In this document: piece after piece, positions 33,531 to 42,031 of the stretch
Layout of the letters: every line of letters starts with the position of its first letter
Position numbering within the stretch: position 1 is the first letter of the stretch
From: Frankia alni ACN14a
Lineage (GTDB): Bacteria; Actinomycetota; Actinomycetes; Frankiales; Frankiaceae
Assembly (NCBI RefSeq): GCF_000058485.1
Contig: NC_008278.1
Location: 4,892,962 to 4,956,961 of the forward strand
Direction: 5' to 3'
DNA: 64,000 nt
The notes under the pieces: generated by a model
What the model was told of the DNA's origin: nothing
The model's input: only the letters and a program-made list of their open reading frames with translations
The model's database searches: none
Made by a program: the position numbers and the translations under genes

Positions 33531-34946
33531 TCAGACCGCCTCGCCGATGCGGTGGACCCGCATCGTGTTGGTCATTCCGGCGACGCCGGGCGGGGTGCCG
33601 GCGACGACGACGACGAGCTCACCGGGCCGGCAGCGGCCGATCTGGAGTAGGGCGGAGTCGACCTGGCGGACCATCTCGTCGGTGCTCTCCGCGAACGGCA
33701 CGAGGAAGGTCTCCACGCCCCAGAACAGCGCCATCTGGTTGCGCACGGCGGGGATGGGCGTGAAGGCCAGCACCGGGACCTCGCTGCGGTACCGGGCCAG
33801 CCGCCGGGCCGTGTCACCGCTGAGGGTGTGGGCGACGAGGTAGCGGGCGCCGACGGCGTGTCCGACGGAGGCGGCCGCCTGGGCGATCGCCCCGCCGAGG
33901 GTCCTCGGCTCGGTGCGCAGTGGCGGGATCCGCCCGAGGTCGGCCTCGGCCGTCTCGATGATCCGCGCCATGGTGGACACCGACTCGATCGGATAGGCCC
34001 CGACGCTCGTCTCGGCCGAGAGCATGATCGCGTCGGCACCGTCGAGGACCGCGTTCGCGCAGTCACTGGCCTCGGCGCGGGTCGGCCTCGGCGCGCTGAC
34101 CATGGACTCGAGCACCTGAGTGGCGACGATCACGGGCTTCGCCCGCTCCCGGGCCTGGCCGACGGCCCGCTTCTGCACCAGCGGCACGTCCTCGAGGGGC
34201 AGCTCGACGCCGAGGTCGCCGCGGGCGATCATCAGCCCGTCGAAGGCCTCGATGATGCCGTCGAGGGCGGCGACCGCCTGCGGCTTCTCGATCTTGGCAT
34301 GGACCGGGACGCGGGTGCCGACCTCATCCATGATCGCGTGCACCGACTTGACGTCGGCAGCGCTGCGCACGAAGGACAGCGCGATCATGTCGACACCGAG
34401 TTCGAGGGCGTAGCGCAGGTCGTCGGCATCCTTCTCGCTCAGCGCCGGCACGGTGAGCGCAGCCCCGGGGATGTTCATCCCCTTGTGGTCGCTGACCGGG
34501 CCGCCGATGACGACGGTGGTGTGGACGTCGGTGTCGGTGACGCCGTCGATCTGCAGGACGAGGCGGCCGTCGTCCACGAGGATGCGGTCTCCGGCGGAGA
34601 CGTCGGCGGGCAGGCCCGAGTACGTGGTGCCGACCTGGTGCTGGTCGCCGGGCACGTCCCGGATGGTGACGGTGAACCGCTGGCCCGGCAGCAGGGTGAC
34701 GCCACCGTCGGCGAAGGTGCCGAGGCGGATCTTCGGGCCCTGCAGGTCGGCGAGGATGCCGACGCTGCGCTCGGCGGCCTCGGCCGCCTCCCGCACCCGG
34801 GCGTAGGTGACGGCGTGCTGTTCGTGTGTTCCGTGGGAGAAGTTTAGGCGGGCAATGTCCATTCCGGCGTCGACGAGGGCCCGGACCTTCTCTGGCGAGC
34901 TGGTGGCCGGGCCGAGGGTACAAACAATCTTGGCTCTACGTGGCAC
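33531..34946 (-). CDS. pyk: Pyruvate kinase
   Basis: Phosphoenolpyruvate + ADP to pyruvate + ATP, the last step of glycolysis. 471 residues with A, B and C domains. RRAKIVCTLGPATSSPE at the start, MDIARLNFSHGTHE near 28, the catalytic Lys in VPVHAKIEKPQAV near 217, and MIARGDLGVELPLEDVPLVQK near 241. GTG at 34946 (MPRRAKIV) matches family N-termini and has AGG 9 nt upstream; a TTG two codons earlier is less likely. It stands alone on the minus strand. Confidence 0.95.
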   Translation of the reverse strand: MPRRAKIVCTLGPATSSPEKVRALVDAGMDIARLNFSHGTHEQHAVTYARVREAAEAAERSVGILADLQGPKIRLGTFADGGVTLLPGQRFTVTIRDVPGDQHQVGTTYSGLPADVSAGDRILVDDGRLVLQIDGVTDTDVHTTVVIGGPVSDHKGMNIPGAALTVPALSEKDADDLRYALELGVDMIALSFVRSAADVKSVHAIMDEVGTRVPVHAKIEKPQAVAALDGIIEAFDGLMIARGDLGVELPLEDVPLVQKRAVGQARERAKPVIVATQVLESMVSAPRPTRAEASDCANAVLDGADAIMLSAETSVGAYPIESVSTMARIIETAEADLGRIPPLRTEPRTLGGAIAQAAASVGHAVGARYLVAHTLSGDTARRLARYRSEVPVLAFTPIPAVRNQMALFWGVETFLVPFAESTDEMVRQVDSALLQIGRCRPGELVVVVAGTPPGVAGMTNTMRVHRIGEAV

Positions 34947-35471
34947 AGACAAAGCCTAAGTACTGATCGTCGGTCATTGCACACGGGGGCCGCCGAGAGA
35001 CGCGCGTCGCGCACCCGGCAGTAGTCAGATCAGGTCGATCAGGTACATGCTGCGCGTGGTCGCTCGGCGGCGTACCGTCCGACTCGTCCCCCGCGCCACC
35101 CCCGTCCGTCGGCGCGCGTGATACGGGAAAGACGGCAAGGGTGCCGACGTTCCTGGGAGCCGCTCCACCCGGACGCGGAAGTCGGTATGACACGGTCGAG
35201 CACCCCCGGAGTCGGGCATGAATCGAAATCCCGCTATTCACCGTCAGCCGTCCGGCGACATCGACATCGCCGTGGTCGACGTCACCACCGCACCCGACCC
35301 CGGTCCCGCCGCCGCGGCTCCGCGTCCCGGGTCCGCACCCGCGCAGTCCACCGCGCTCGCCCCGGCACCGCCACGTTCGGTGGAACCCGGTACCTGACCG
35401 AACGGGTTACCCCGCCGCCTCCCCCGGCCGAGGGCGCCCGGGTCCGCGGCGCGGCCCGGCCCCGGTCCGGC
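34947..35471. other. Promoter region of pyruvate kinase, no gene seen
   Basis: 525 bases between pyk and the ABC exporter. It is less GC-rich near 34950-35050, consistent with a promoter on the minus strand. Short open frames in both directions show no domain. Confidence 0.4.
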
Positions 35472-37400
35472 TCAGGCCGGGACCGCGGCCGCGGAGTCGG
35501 CGGAGTCGGCGGAGTCGGCGGACTGTGCCGGCTCCGCGGCGGGGCGGAACTGGGTCCGGTACAGCTCGGCGTACAGGCCGCCGCGCGCCAGCAACTCGTC
35601 GTGGGTGCCGCTCTGCACGATGCGACCGCCGTCGACGACGAGGATGCGGTCGGCCTCCCGCACCGTGGACAGTCGGTGCGCGATCACCAGCGAGGTCCGC
35701 CCGGCCAACGCTGCGCCCAGCGCCTGTTGCACCGCGGCCTCGGACTCGCTGTCGAGATGCGCGGTCGCCTCGTCCAGCACGACGATGCCCGGCGCGCGCA
35801 GCAGCAGCCGGGCGATCGCGAGCCGCTGCTTCTCCCCGCCGGACAGCCGGTGCCCGCGGTCGCCGACGACGGTCTCCAGCCCGTCCGGCAGCGCGCGCAC
35901 CAGTTCCCCGATCCGGGCGGCGTCCAGCGCGGACCACATCTGCTCGTCGGTGGCGTCCGGCCGGGCGAAGGCCAGGTTGGCCCGCACCGTGTCGTGGAAC
36001 AGGTGGGAGTCCTGGGTGACCACGCCGACCGCGGCGCGCAGTGACTGCAGGCTCAGGTCTCGCACGTCGTGCCCGCCGACCCGGACCGCGCCGGACCGGA
36101 CGTCGTACATCCGCGGGATCAGCTGACTGATCGTCGTCTTGCCGGCACCGGACGGTCCGACCAGCGCGATCATCTGGCCGGGATCCGCCCGGAAGGTGAT
36201 GTCGTGCAGCACCGGCGCGGGGATCCTGGTGTCGAGAACCGCGACGGATTCCAGGGAGGCCAGGGAAACCTCGTCCGCGGCGGGGTACCGGAATCCGACG
36301 TGGTCGAACTCCACGGCCGCCGCCTCCGCCGGCAGCTCGACGGCATCGGGCCGGTCGACGATCGCCGGTTCGAGGTCGAGAACCTCGAAGACCCGCTCGA
36401 ACGACACGAGTGCGGTCATGACGTCGACGTGCACGTTCGACAACTGGGTGAGCGGCCCGTAGAGCCGGCCGAGATACGCGGTGAGCGCGACCAGGGTGCC
36501 GACCTCGAGATCTCCCCGGGCCGCGAGCCGACCGCCGAAGCCGTAGACGATCGCGGTCGCCAGCGAGGCGACGAGGCTGAGCGAGACGAAGAATATTCGG
36601 CCGTACATGGCCTGGGTGACCCCGATGTCGCGTACCTGCCGGGCCCGGCCGCGGAAGTTGACCTCCTCGCGTTCCGGGGACCCGTAGAGCTGGGCCAGCA
36701 TCGCGCCCGAAACGTTGAATCGTTCGGTCATGGTGTTGTGCATGTCCGCGTTCAGCCCGTACCGTTCCCGGGTCAGCCGGGCGAGCCGCGGCGCGAACGC
36801 ACGAGCGGGAAAAATGAAAACCGGTAGTAACACCAGTGACACAACAGTGATCTGCCATGACAGTACGAGCATCGCGGCGAGCACGAACCCGACCGAGAGC
36901 ACATTCGACAGCACTGCGGACAGCGTGTTGGTGAACGCCGACTGCGCGCCGAGCACGTCGTTGTTCAACCGGCTGGTGAGCGCCCCGGTCTGGGTACGGG
37001 TGAAGAACGCCAGCGGTTGGCGTTGCACGTGCCGGAAGATCTGGCTGCGCATCTCGTAGATCAGGCCTTCGCCGATACGGGCCGAGAACCAGCGCTGGGC
37101 GAGGGACAGGCCGGCGTCGAGGACGGCCAGGGCGGCGACGATCGCCGCCAGCACCTCGACGTAGCCCACCCGGTGACGCTCGATCCCGCCGTCGATGATC
37201 TCCTTGAGGATCAGTGGGACGACCGCGCCGAGCGCGGCACTGACCGCGATGAGGAGAAGAAACCAGCCAAGCTGGCCACGCCAGGGCCGGGCGAAGGCCG
37301 CGATGCGACGCAGCGTCCCCGGCCGCACCGAGGTCCTCGCCGCCGATCGGTCCCGGGTGACCGATCGCATGAAGGCCCCGCTGTCCGAACCCGGCCGCAT
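35472..37400 (-). CDS. ABC exporter, fused membrane and ATPase half-transporter
   Basis: 642 residues. Six transmembrane helices within about residues 35-340, then an ATPase domain: Walker A GPSGAGKTT, Q-loop VTQDSHLFHD, signature LSGGEKQRLAIARLLL, Walker B GIVVLDEATAHLD and H-loop IAHRLS. An insert SLASLESVAVLDTR lies just before the nucleotide-binding core. The C-terminus carries a SADSADSADSA repeat. ATG at 37400 has GGGAGG 4-5 nt upstream; an ATG at 37436 also exists. A 27-bp palindrome lies 17 nt upstream of the start, suggesting repression by a neighbouring-type regulator. Drug or lipid export is the usual role; the substrate is unknown. Confidence 0.88.
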   Translation of the reverse strand: MRPGSDSGAFMRSVTRDRSAARTSVRPGTLRRIAAFARPWRGQLGWFLLLIAVSAALGAVVPLILKEIIDGGIERHRVGYVEVLAAIVAALAVLDAGLSLAQRWFSARIGEGLIYEMRSQIFRHVQRQPLAFFTRTQTGALTSRLNNDVLGAQSAFTNTLSAVLSNVLSVGFVLAAMLVLSWQITVVSLVLLPVFIFPARAFAPRLARLTRERYGLNADMHNTMTERFNVSGAMLAQLYGSPEREEVNFRGRARQVRDIGVTQAMYGRIFFVSLSLVASLATAIVYGFGGRLAARGDLEVGTLVALTAYLGRLYGPLTQLSNVHVDVMTALVSFERVFEVLDLEPAIVDRPDAVELPAEAAAVEFDHVGFRYPAADEVSLASLESVAVLDTRIPAPVLHDITFRADPGQMIALVGPSGAGKTTISQLIPRMYDVRSGAVRVGGHDVRDLSLQSLRAAVGVVTQDSHLFHDTVRANLAFARPDATDEQMWSALDAARIGELVRALPDGLETVVGDRGHRLSGGEKQRLAIARLLLRAPGIVVLDEATAHLDSESEAAVQQALGAALAGRTSLVIAHRLSTVREADRILVVDGGRIVQSGTHDELLARGGLYAELYRTQFRPAAEPAQSADSADSADSAAAVPA

Positions 37401-37417
37401 TCCGCCTCCCACCCCCG

Positions 37418-37444
37418 TTGCTTGCACTGTAATCATGTAAGCAA
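37418..37444. promoter_or_regulatory. Imperfect palindrome TTGCTTGCA-N9-TGTAAGCAA, operator-like
   Basis: Arms match at eight of nine positions. The site sits between the ABC exporter start (37400) and the 3' end of the crotonase gene, in locally A/T-rich DNA. Position and symmetry fit a MarR/TetR/GntR-type operator that overlaps the promoter of the exporter gene. Confidence 0.55.
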
Positions 37445-37486
37445 GGCGCGGGTCGGAGTCATTCCCGCCGGAGGGACGACGGCCTG

Positions 37487-38383
37487 TCAGCCCGCCGCGA
37501 CGCCCCCCGAGGCGTCCAGCAGGTCGACGAGCGTGCGCGCCCACGCCTCACCCTCGGCGTCAGGAAGATCGCGATGGTCGGCACCGGCACCGGCACCGGC
37601 CGAAGCCGCGGCCCGCGTCGGGCCCGCCGCTCGCGTCGAAACCACCGGCGGGCCGGCCGGGCGGGCGCCGCGCAGGAGCGCCTTGACCTCGGCGGCGACG
37701 GCACGGGATGCGGCGAGCAGGCCCGCGACCACCGTGTCGACCTCGTCGTCCAGACGCGGGCCGGGTACCAGCCGCTGGGCCAGCCCGAGCCGGGCGGCCT
37801 CGGCCGCGCCAAGCGGGCGCCCGCCGGTCAGGCACAGGTCGAGGGCACGAGACCAGCCCACGATGTCGGCCAGGCGGGTCAGCGCACCCGCCGCGGGCAG
37901 CAGGCCACCGTGCGCCCAGACCGGGCGCAGTCCCGCGTCAGCGGCGAAGATCCGCAGGTCGCAGGCGACGGCGAGAGCGGTGCCCACGTCCCCGGTGACC
38001 TCCGCGACCGCGGCGATGCTGATGAGGTCGGCGCGCATGGTCAGCCGATCGAGCGCCGCCCGCCAGACCCGGTACCCCTCGATCAGGGCGGCCGGATCCG
38101 CGTGCGCGGGCGACGAGGGAAAGGACAATGAGAACGGTGCGTAGCCGGCCGCGCCCGGTGAAAGCACCGGGGTGCCGGCGCCCGAGGAGGCCTGACCGCC
38201 CACGCGCAGGACGACGACCCGGACGTCGCCGCCCATGCGCCGCTGGGCGTCGTCAAGGGCGGAACCGAGGCCCCCCAGGGACCCGGGATCTCCGGGTCCG
38301 GACAGCCGGATGGTCGCGACCGGTCCGACGACCTCCACCCGCAGTCCGGCCGCCGCCGATTCGGCGGCGGCCGGCACCGCCAT
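37487..38383 (-). CDS. Enoyl-CoA hydratase/isomerase (crotonase) family protein
   Basis: 298 residues. A crotonase fold is suggested by LRVEVVGPVATIRLSGP at the start and VAEVTGDVGTALAVACDLRIFAADAGLRPVWAHGGLLPAAGALTRL near 130-175, followed by GRPLGAAEAARLGLAQRLV. The second oxyanion-loop stretch lacks the usual GAG and the first loop is altered (GGQASSGAGTPV), so hydratase activity is doubtful. The C-terminus is Ala-rich. It follows the HTH gene by only 2 nt, so the two are co-transcribed. Confidence 0.75.
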   Translation of the reverse strand: MAVPAAAESAAAGLRVEVVGPVATIRLSGPGDPGSLGGLGSALDDAQRRMGGDVRVVVLRVGGQASSGAGTPVLSPGAAGYAPFSLSFPSSPAHADPAALIEGYRVWRAALDRLTMRADLISIAAVAEVTGDVGTALAVACDLRIFAADAGLRPVWAHGGLLPAAGALTRLADIVGWSRALDLCLTGGRPLGAAEAARLGLAQRLVPGPRLDDEVDTVVAGLLAASRAVAAEVKALLRGARPAGPPVVSTRAAGPTRAAASAGAGAGADHRDLPDAEGEAWARTLVDLLDASGGVAAG

Positions 38384-38385
38384 GA

Positions 38386-38604
38386 TCAGGCGCTCTTCTT
38401 CTTGGTGCCCCGGGTCGCACCGCCACGGCCACGCAGGGTCGTGCCGGACTCCGACAGGATCCGGTGGACGAAACCGTACGAACGGCCAGAGGACTCGGCG
38501 AGCAGACGGATGCTCTGCCCACCTTCGTACTTCTTCCGAAGTTCGGCAGCGAGCTTGTCCCGCTCGGCGCCGGTGATCCGGGTTCCTTTCCTAAGCTCGG
38601 CCAA
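38386..38604 (-). CDS. Small HTH DNA-binding protein, Gbn-like nucleoid-associated type
   Basis: 72 residues: MAELRKGTRITGAERDKLA, then the HTH (YEGGQSIRLLAESSGRSYGFVHRILSESG, about 27-55) and a basic tail TTLRGRGGATRGTKKKSA. Size, HTH and tail resemble Streptomyces Gbn (SCO1839), described as a GATC-binding nucleoid-associated protein; the match is from memory. The start is TTG, supported by GGAGGGG about 7 nt upstream and the lack of any other start. It heads an operon with the crotonase-family gene (2-nt gap). Confidence 0.8.
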   Translation of the reverse strand: MAELRKGTRITGAERDKLAAELRKKYEGGQSIRLLAESSGRSYGFVHRILSESGTTLRGRGGATRGTKKKSA

Positions 38605-39240
38605 CGTGGCCCCCTCCGTGTTCGATGATCTGCGAACCGATCTTCACTCAGCTCGAGTGAACGCGCCACTCGAAGCAGATGTGATCCATCACACGCGGCG
38701 CGCCGGTGCGTGACCGTGCCCTCGCGCTTCCATCTCCACGCCGACGCCAGCGCCGACATAGCCCGGGTCGCACCCGCCCGCAGGCACGCTGGGTGTCCAC
38801 GGCCGACCATGCACGGTGACCAGTGTCCCCAATCCCCTGCGCACGGCCTAACAACGGCAACGGCGCGTCGCCACGAACATCGTCACCCGCATGATCGGCG
38901 ATCTTCCCTCAACGCAATACCGCAGGTACAACCAACAGTCGATCACTGTACCTAGCGCGTCGACGGACCGCGAACGCCGCAGATCAAACCGACTGATTAC
39001 TCACACCCCGCGGCGGCCCGTACGCGGCCGAGGCCGGCCGCCAGACCGCCGCCGCGCGGTGCCCGCCGCCCCGCGACGACGGCCCGAGTGTGGGTTCGCG
39101 CACCCGGGACCCGCGCGCCGATCGGCCCTGGACCGCCGCCGGCGGGAGACTCGTTACCGTGCAGGGGTGGCCCGTGAAGTGGTGATCGCCGGTTCGGCGC
39201 CGGGTACGTCCCGGCACGCGGCGACCGGTGAGGCGAGGCC
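38605..39240. other. Divergent intergenic region, no gene seen
   Basis: 636 bases between the HTH gene and the polytopic membrane protein gene. The part from 38800 to 39000 is less GC-rich and probably contains promoters. Open frames here (up to 117 codons) show no domain, and I do not call them. Confidence 0.45.
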
Positions 39241-40833
39241 GTGAGCGTCACCGGCAGTGCGTCGGAGCGGACGGGCGTCCCGGCGGCCGCGCGCGGATCG
39301 GCGGACCGGCGGGCCGGCGCGCGCACCACGGCGCTCGGGCCGGCGGTGCGCGCGGAACTCGCCGAGGCCGGGATCTGGCTGGTCCTGGTCGCGTTCGGGC
39401 TCGCCGGCACCGCCGTGCTGGCAGGCACCGACGTCGATCTCGGCCTGACGAGCCCCCCGTGGCACGACGGCTGGCAGCCGCGGCTGGACCCCGTCGTCGT
39501 CGTCCCGCTCGCGGTCGCCGCAGTCATGATCGCGGTCACGGCCTGGTGGGCGTCGACGATCCGGCCCGGCGGCGCCACACAGCCCGACAGCACCACACAG
39601 CCCGACAGCACCACACAGCCCGGCGGCACCCAGCCCGCCGACCCCGTCATGGGAACCGCCACCACCCCGACCGACACCACTCCGACCGCCGCGCCACCGG
39701 TCACCACCCGCGCAGCCCCGGCCGCGCGGTCGGTGGCGTTCCGACTGCCCTGGAGCACTCTGCTGCTGCTGGGCTATGTGGGCTCGTTGGCGTGGAGCCT
39801 CGCGCTTGCCCTGGTCGCCCCCGGGGATCTCGCCGCCGGTCTGCGCGCACCGGCGGACCTGCTCGAGGCGGCCGGCGCGGTCGGCGACGACCCGCGCGGC
39901 CTGCTCGCCGCCTACACGACGACGACGCCACACGCGGCCGCCGGCGCGGTCGCCGTGCTGCCGGCGCACCCGCCGGGGCCGGTGCTCGCCACCTGGCTGC
40001 TCACCCGGGCGGGGTTGCACGGCGCCGTGACGATCGGCGTGCTGTTCACCGCGCTCGGCGCGCTGACCGTCCCGGTGGTGTGCGTCGCCGTGCGCTCGCT
40101 GTGCCACGAGACCGCGGCCCGCCGCCTGGTTCCCGTCCTCGTCCTGGCGCCGTGGAGCGGATGGATGGCGGCCTCCCCGGACGCCGTCACCGCCACGCTC
40201 GCCGCGCTGGCAGTCGCCGTCGGCGTGGTCGGCTGCGAGCCGGCGCGCCGGTCGGTCTGGTGGGCGCTGGCGAGCGGACTGCTGCTGGGTCTGGCGGCGC
40301 TGTTCGGCTACGCCCCGGTGTGGCTGGGGGTCGCGGTCGCAGCCGCCTACTTCGTTCGGCGCCGGCCGCTGCTCAACGTCATCACCGGGCTCGGCGCGCT
40401 GCTGCCACTGTGGCTGTTCTACGCCTGGGGCTTCTCCTGGCCGGACGGGCTGACCCTGGCCAGCGCGCCGCGGCCGTCGGCCGGAGCCGCGCTGGCCTGG
40501 CTCTTCCTGGACCTGACCGTGCTGGTTCTCGCCACCGGTCCCGTCGCCGTCCGCGCCGCGCGCCGGCTACGCCTGACGCCGGGCTGGCCGTTCCTGGTCG
40601 GCGCCACGGCCACCGTGCTGTTCGCGGTGCCGCTGGGCCTCGCCGAGGGCGGGGCGGAACGGAGCTGGCTGCCGGTGTTTCCCTGGCTGCTGGTCGCGGC
40701 GGTGGCACCCCGGCCCCGACCGGCCCGGCCGGGCGACCGGTTGCAGGCCGGCAGCCTGCCGGTCATCCTCGTGTCGCTGGGTGCGATCGGGGCCCTCGCC
40801 CTGCGACTCTGCCTCGGCGGCCCCCAGGCCTGA
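39241..40833 (+). CDS. Polytopic membrane protein, possible GT-C glycosyltransferase
   Basis: 530 residues with about 10-12 hydrophobic helices. A disordered Thr/Pro/Gln loop near residues 108-160 (TQPDST repeats, 18 nt each) separates helix 2 from the rest. A short HPPGPVLATWLL motif near 240 resembles the HPPG element of GT-C (PMT-like) glycosyltransferases, with WMAASPDAVTATLAAL in a later helix. GTG start at the first in-frame codon. No neighbouring cell-wall genes, so its lipid-linked sugar donor, if any, is unknown. Confidence 0.65.
   Translation: MSVTGSASERTGVPAAARGSADRRAGARTTALGPAVRAELAEAGIWLVLVAFGLAGTAVLAGTDVDLGLTSPPWHDGWQPRLDPVVVVPLAVAAVMIAVTAWWASTIRPGGATQPDSTTQPDSTTQPGGTQPADPVMGTATTPTDTTPTAAPPVTTRAAPAARSVAFRLPWSTLLLLGYVGSLAWSLALALVAPGDLAAGLRAPADLLEAAGAVGDDPRGLLAAYTTTTPHAAAGAVAVLPAHPPGPVLATWLLTRAGLHGAVTIGVLFTALGALTVPVVCVAVRSLCHETAARRLVPVLVLAPWSGWMAASPDAVTATLAALAVAVGVVGCEPARRSVWWALASGLLLGLAALFGYAPVWLGVAVAAAYFVRRRPLLNVITGLGALLPLWLFYAWGFSWPDGLTLASAPRPSAGAALAWLFLDLTVLVLATGPVAVRAARRLRLTPGWPFLVGATATVLFAVPLGLAEGGAERSWLPVFPWLLVAAVAPRPRPARPGDRLQAGSLPVILVSLGAIGALALRLCLGGPQA
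39575..39630. repeat. 18-nt in-frame repeats coding TQPDST
   Basis: Three near-copies of acacagcccgacagcacc in the disordered loop of the membrane protein. Confidence 0.85.
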
Positions 40834-40890
40834 CCCGCGCCCGCCGACGGCCGCGACCGGCTCCGAGCCCGACGGCGCCGGCGGACGGCG

Positions 40891-41853
40891 TCAGGCAGGT
40901 GCGGAGGTCGCCTCGGTGCCGCTCGCGGCCGGTCGGGGCAGCGCGTCGCGGGGGATGTCCGGCTCCAGGAAGATCCGCATCGGGACCGTCAGGGACGCCC
41001 GCAGCGCCTCCTCGGCGCCGTCGATGGTCGCGGCGACCTCCCGCATCGTCGCCGTCGGCGCAATCCCGATCTTGGCGGCGACGAGCAACTCGTCCGGGCC
41101 CAGGTGCAGGGTCCGCAGGTGGATGACCTTCGTCACCCCGGGTGCGGCGGCGAGCGTGCCGCGGATCGTCGCGACGGCCTGCGGGGTCGCGGCCTCCCCG
41201 ACAAGCATGCCGTACGCCTCGGTCGCGACGAGCACCGCGACGACGAGCAGCAGGATGCCGATGGCCAGGGTGCCGGCGCCGTCCCAGATGGGATCGTCGA
41301 GCAGCAGGGTCAGCCCGACGCCGAGCAGAGCGAAGATCAGCCCCAGCTCGGCGGCGAGGTCCTCGAGCAGGACGATCGGCAGCTCCGGGGCGCGCGCCTC
41401 CCGGATGAACTGCCACCAGGAGCGGTCTCCTCTGGTCTTGCTCGACTCGCGGACCGCGGTGGACAGCGAGTAGGACTCGAGCCCGACGGCGATCACCAGG
41501 ATGACGACGGCGATGAGGCCGCTTTCCAGCTCGTGCGGATGGCGCAGCTTCTCGACTCCCTCGTAGACGGAGAACAGCCCGCCGACGCTGAACAGCACGA
41601 TGGCGACGAGGAAGGCGGCGATGTACCGCGCGCGGCCGTACCCGAAGGGGTGCTCCTCGTCCGGCGGGCTGGCCGACTTGCGCTGGCCGAGCAGCAGCAG
41701 ACCCTGGTTGCCGGAGTCGGCGACCGAGTGAATGGATTCGGCGAGCATCGACGACGACTGCGTGAGCAGGAACGCCACGAACTTCGTCACCGCGATGCCC
41801 AGATTGGCGGCCAGCGCCGCCAGAACCGCCTTGGTGCCGCCCTGCGTACTCAC
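40891..41853 (-). CDS. Cation diffusion facilitator (CDF) transporter
   Basis: 320 residues, six transmembrane helices and a C-terminal cytoplasmic ferredoxin-like domain. The metal site signature is SMLAESIHSVADSGNQ near residue 36 (HxxxD in helix 2), and a second Asp/Glu pair is LLEDLAAELGLIF in helix 5. The C-terminal domain has VIHLRTLHLGPDELLVAAKIG. It exports Zn2+/Cd2+/Mn2+ or Fe2+ by proton antiport; the metal is not predictable. GTG start. Single gene on the minus strand. Confidence 0.9.
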   Translation of the reverse strand: MSTQGGTKAVLAALAANLGIAVTKFVAFLLTQSSSMLAESIHSVADSGNQGLLLLGQRKSASPPDEEHPFGYGRARYIAAFLVAIVLFSVGGLFSVYEGVEKLRHPHELESGLIAVVILVIAVGLESYSLSTAVRESSKTRGDRSWWQFIREARAPELPIVLLEDLAAELGLIFALLGVGLTLLLDDPIWDGAGTLAIGILLLVVAVLVATEAYGMLVGEAATPQAVATIRGTLAAAPGVTKVIHLRTLHLGPDELLVAAKIGIAPTATMREVAATIDGAEEALRASLTVPMRIFLEPDIPRDALPRPAASGTEATSAPA

Positions 41854-42031
41854 AAAGACTCTCCACTTCGGGTCAGGCCGGTGTCCCCTCCGACCTGACG
41901 TCCCAGTCTGGCAAGTCCGACCCGCCGGCCGTGCGGCGGGTGCGCGCGGGCCCGGTGGCGCGGACGCCCCGACCTCGCGGCCGCCCGGACGCCGCGACCG
42001 GCCGCCCGGCGGGCATCACGCCAGGGTGACC

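Noticed and set aside
31755-33650. A 631-codon plus-strand frame opposite the giant protein
   Set aside because: Arg/Thr-rich text without domain; the minus-strand frame has a start with ribosome binding site and ends in four in-frame transmembrane helices.
38997-40107. Minus-strand frames opposite the polytopic membrane protein
   Set aside because: No domain; plus-strand frame shows consistent hydrophobic helices.
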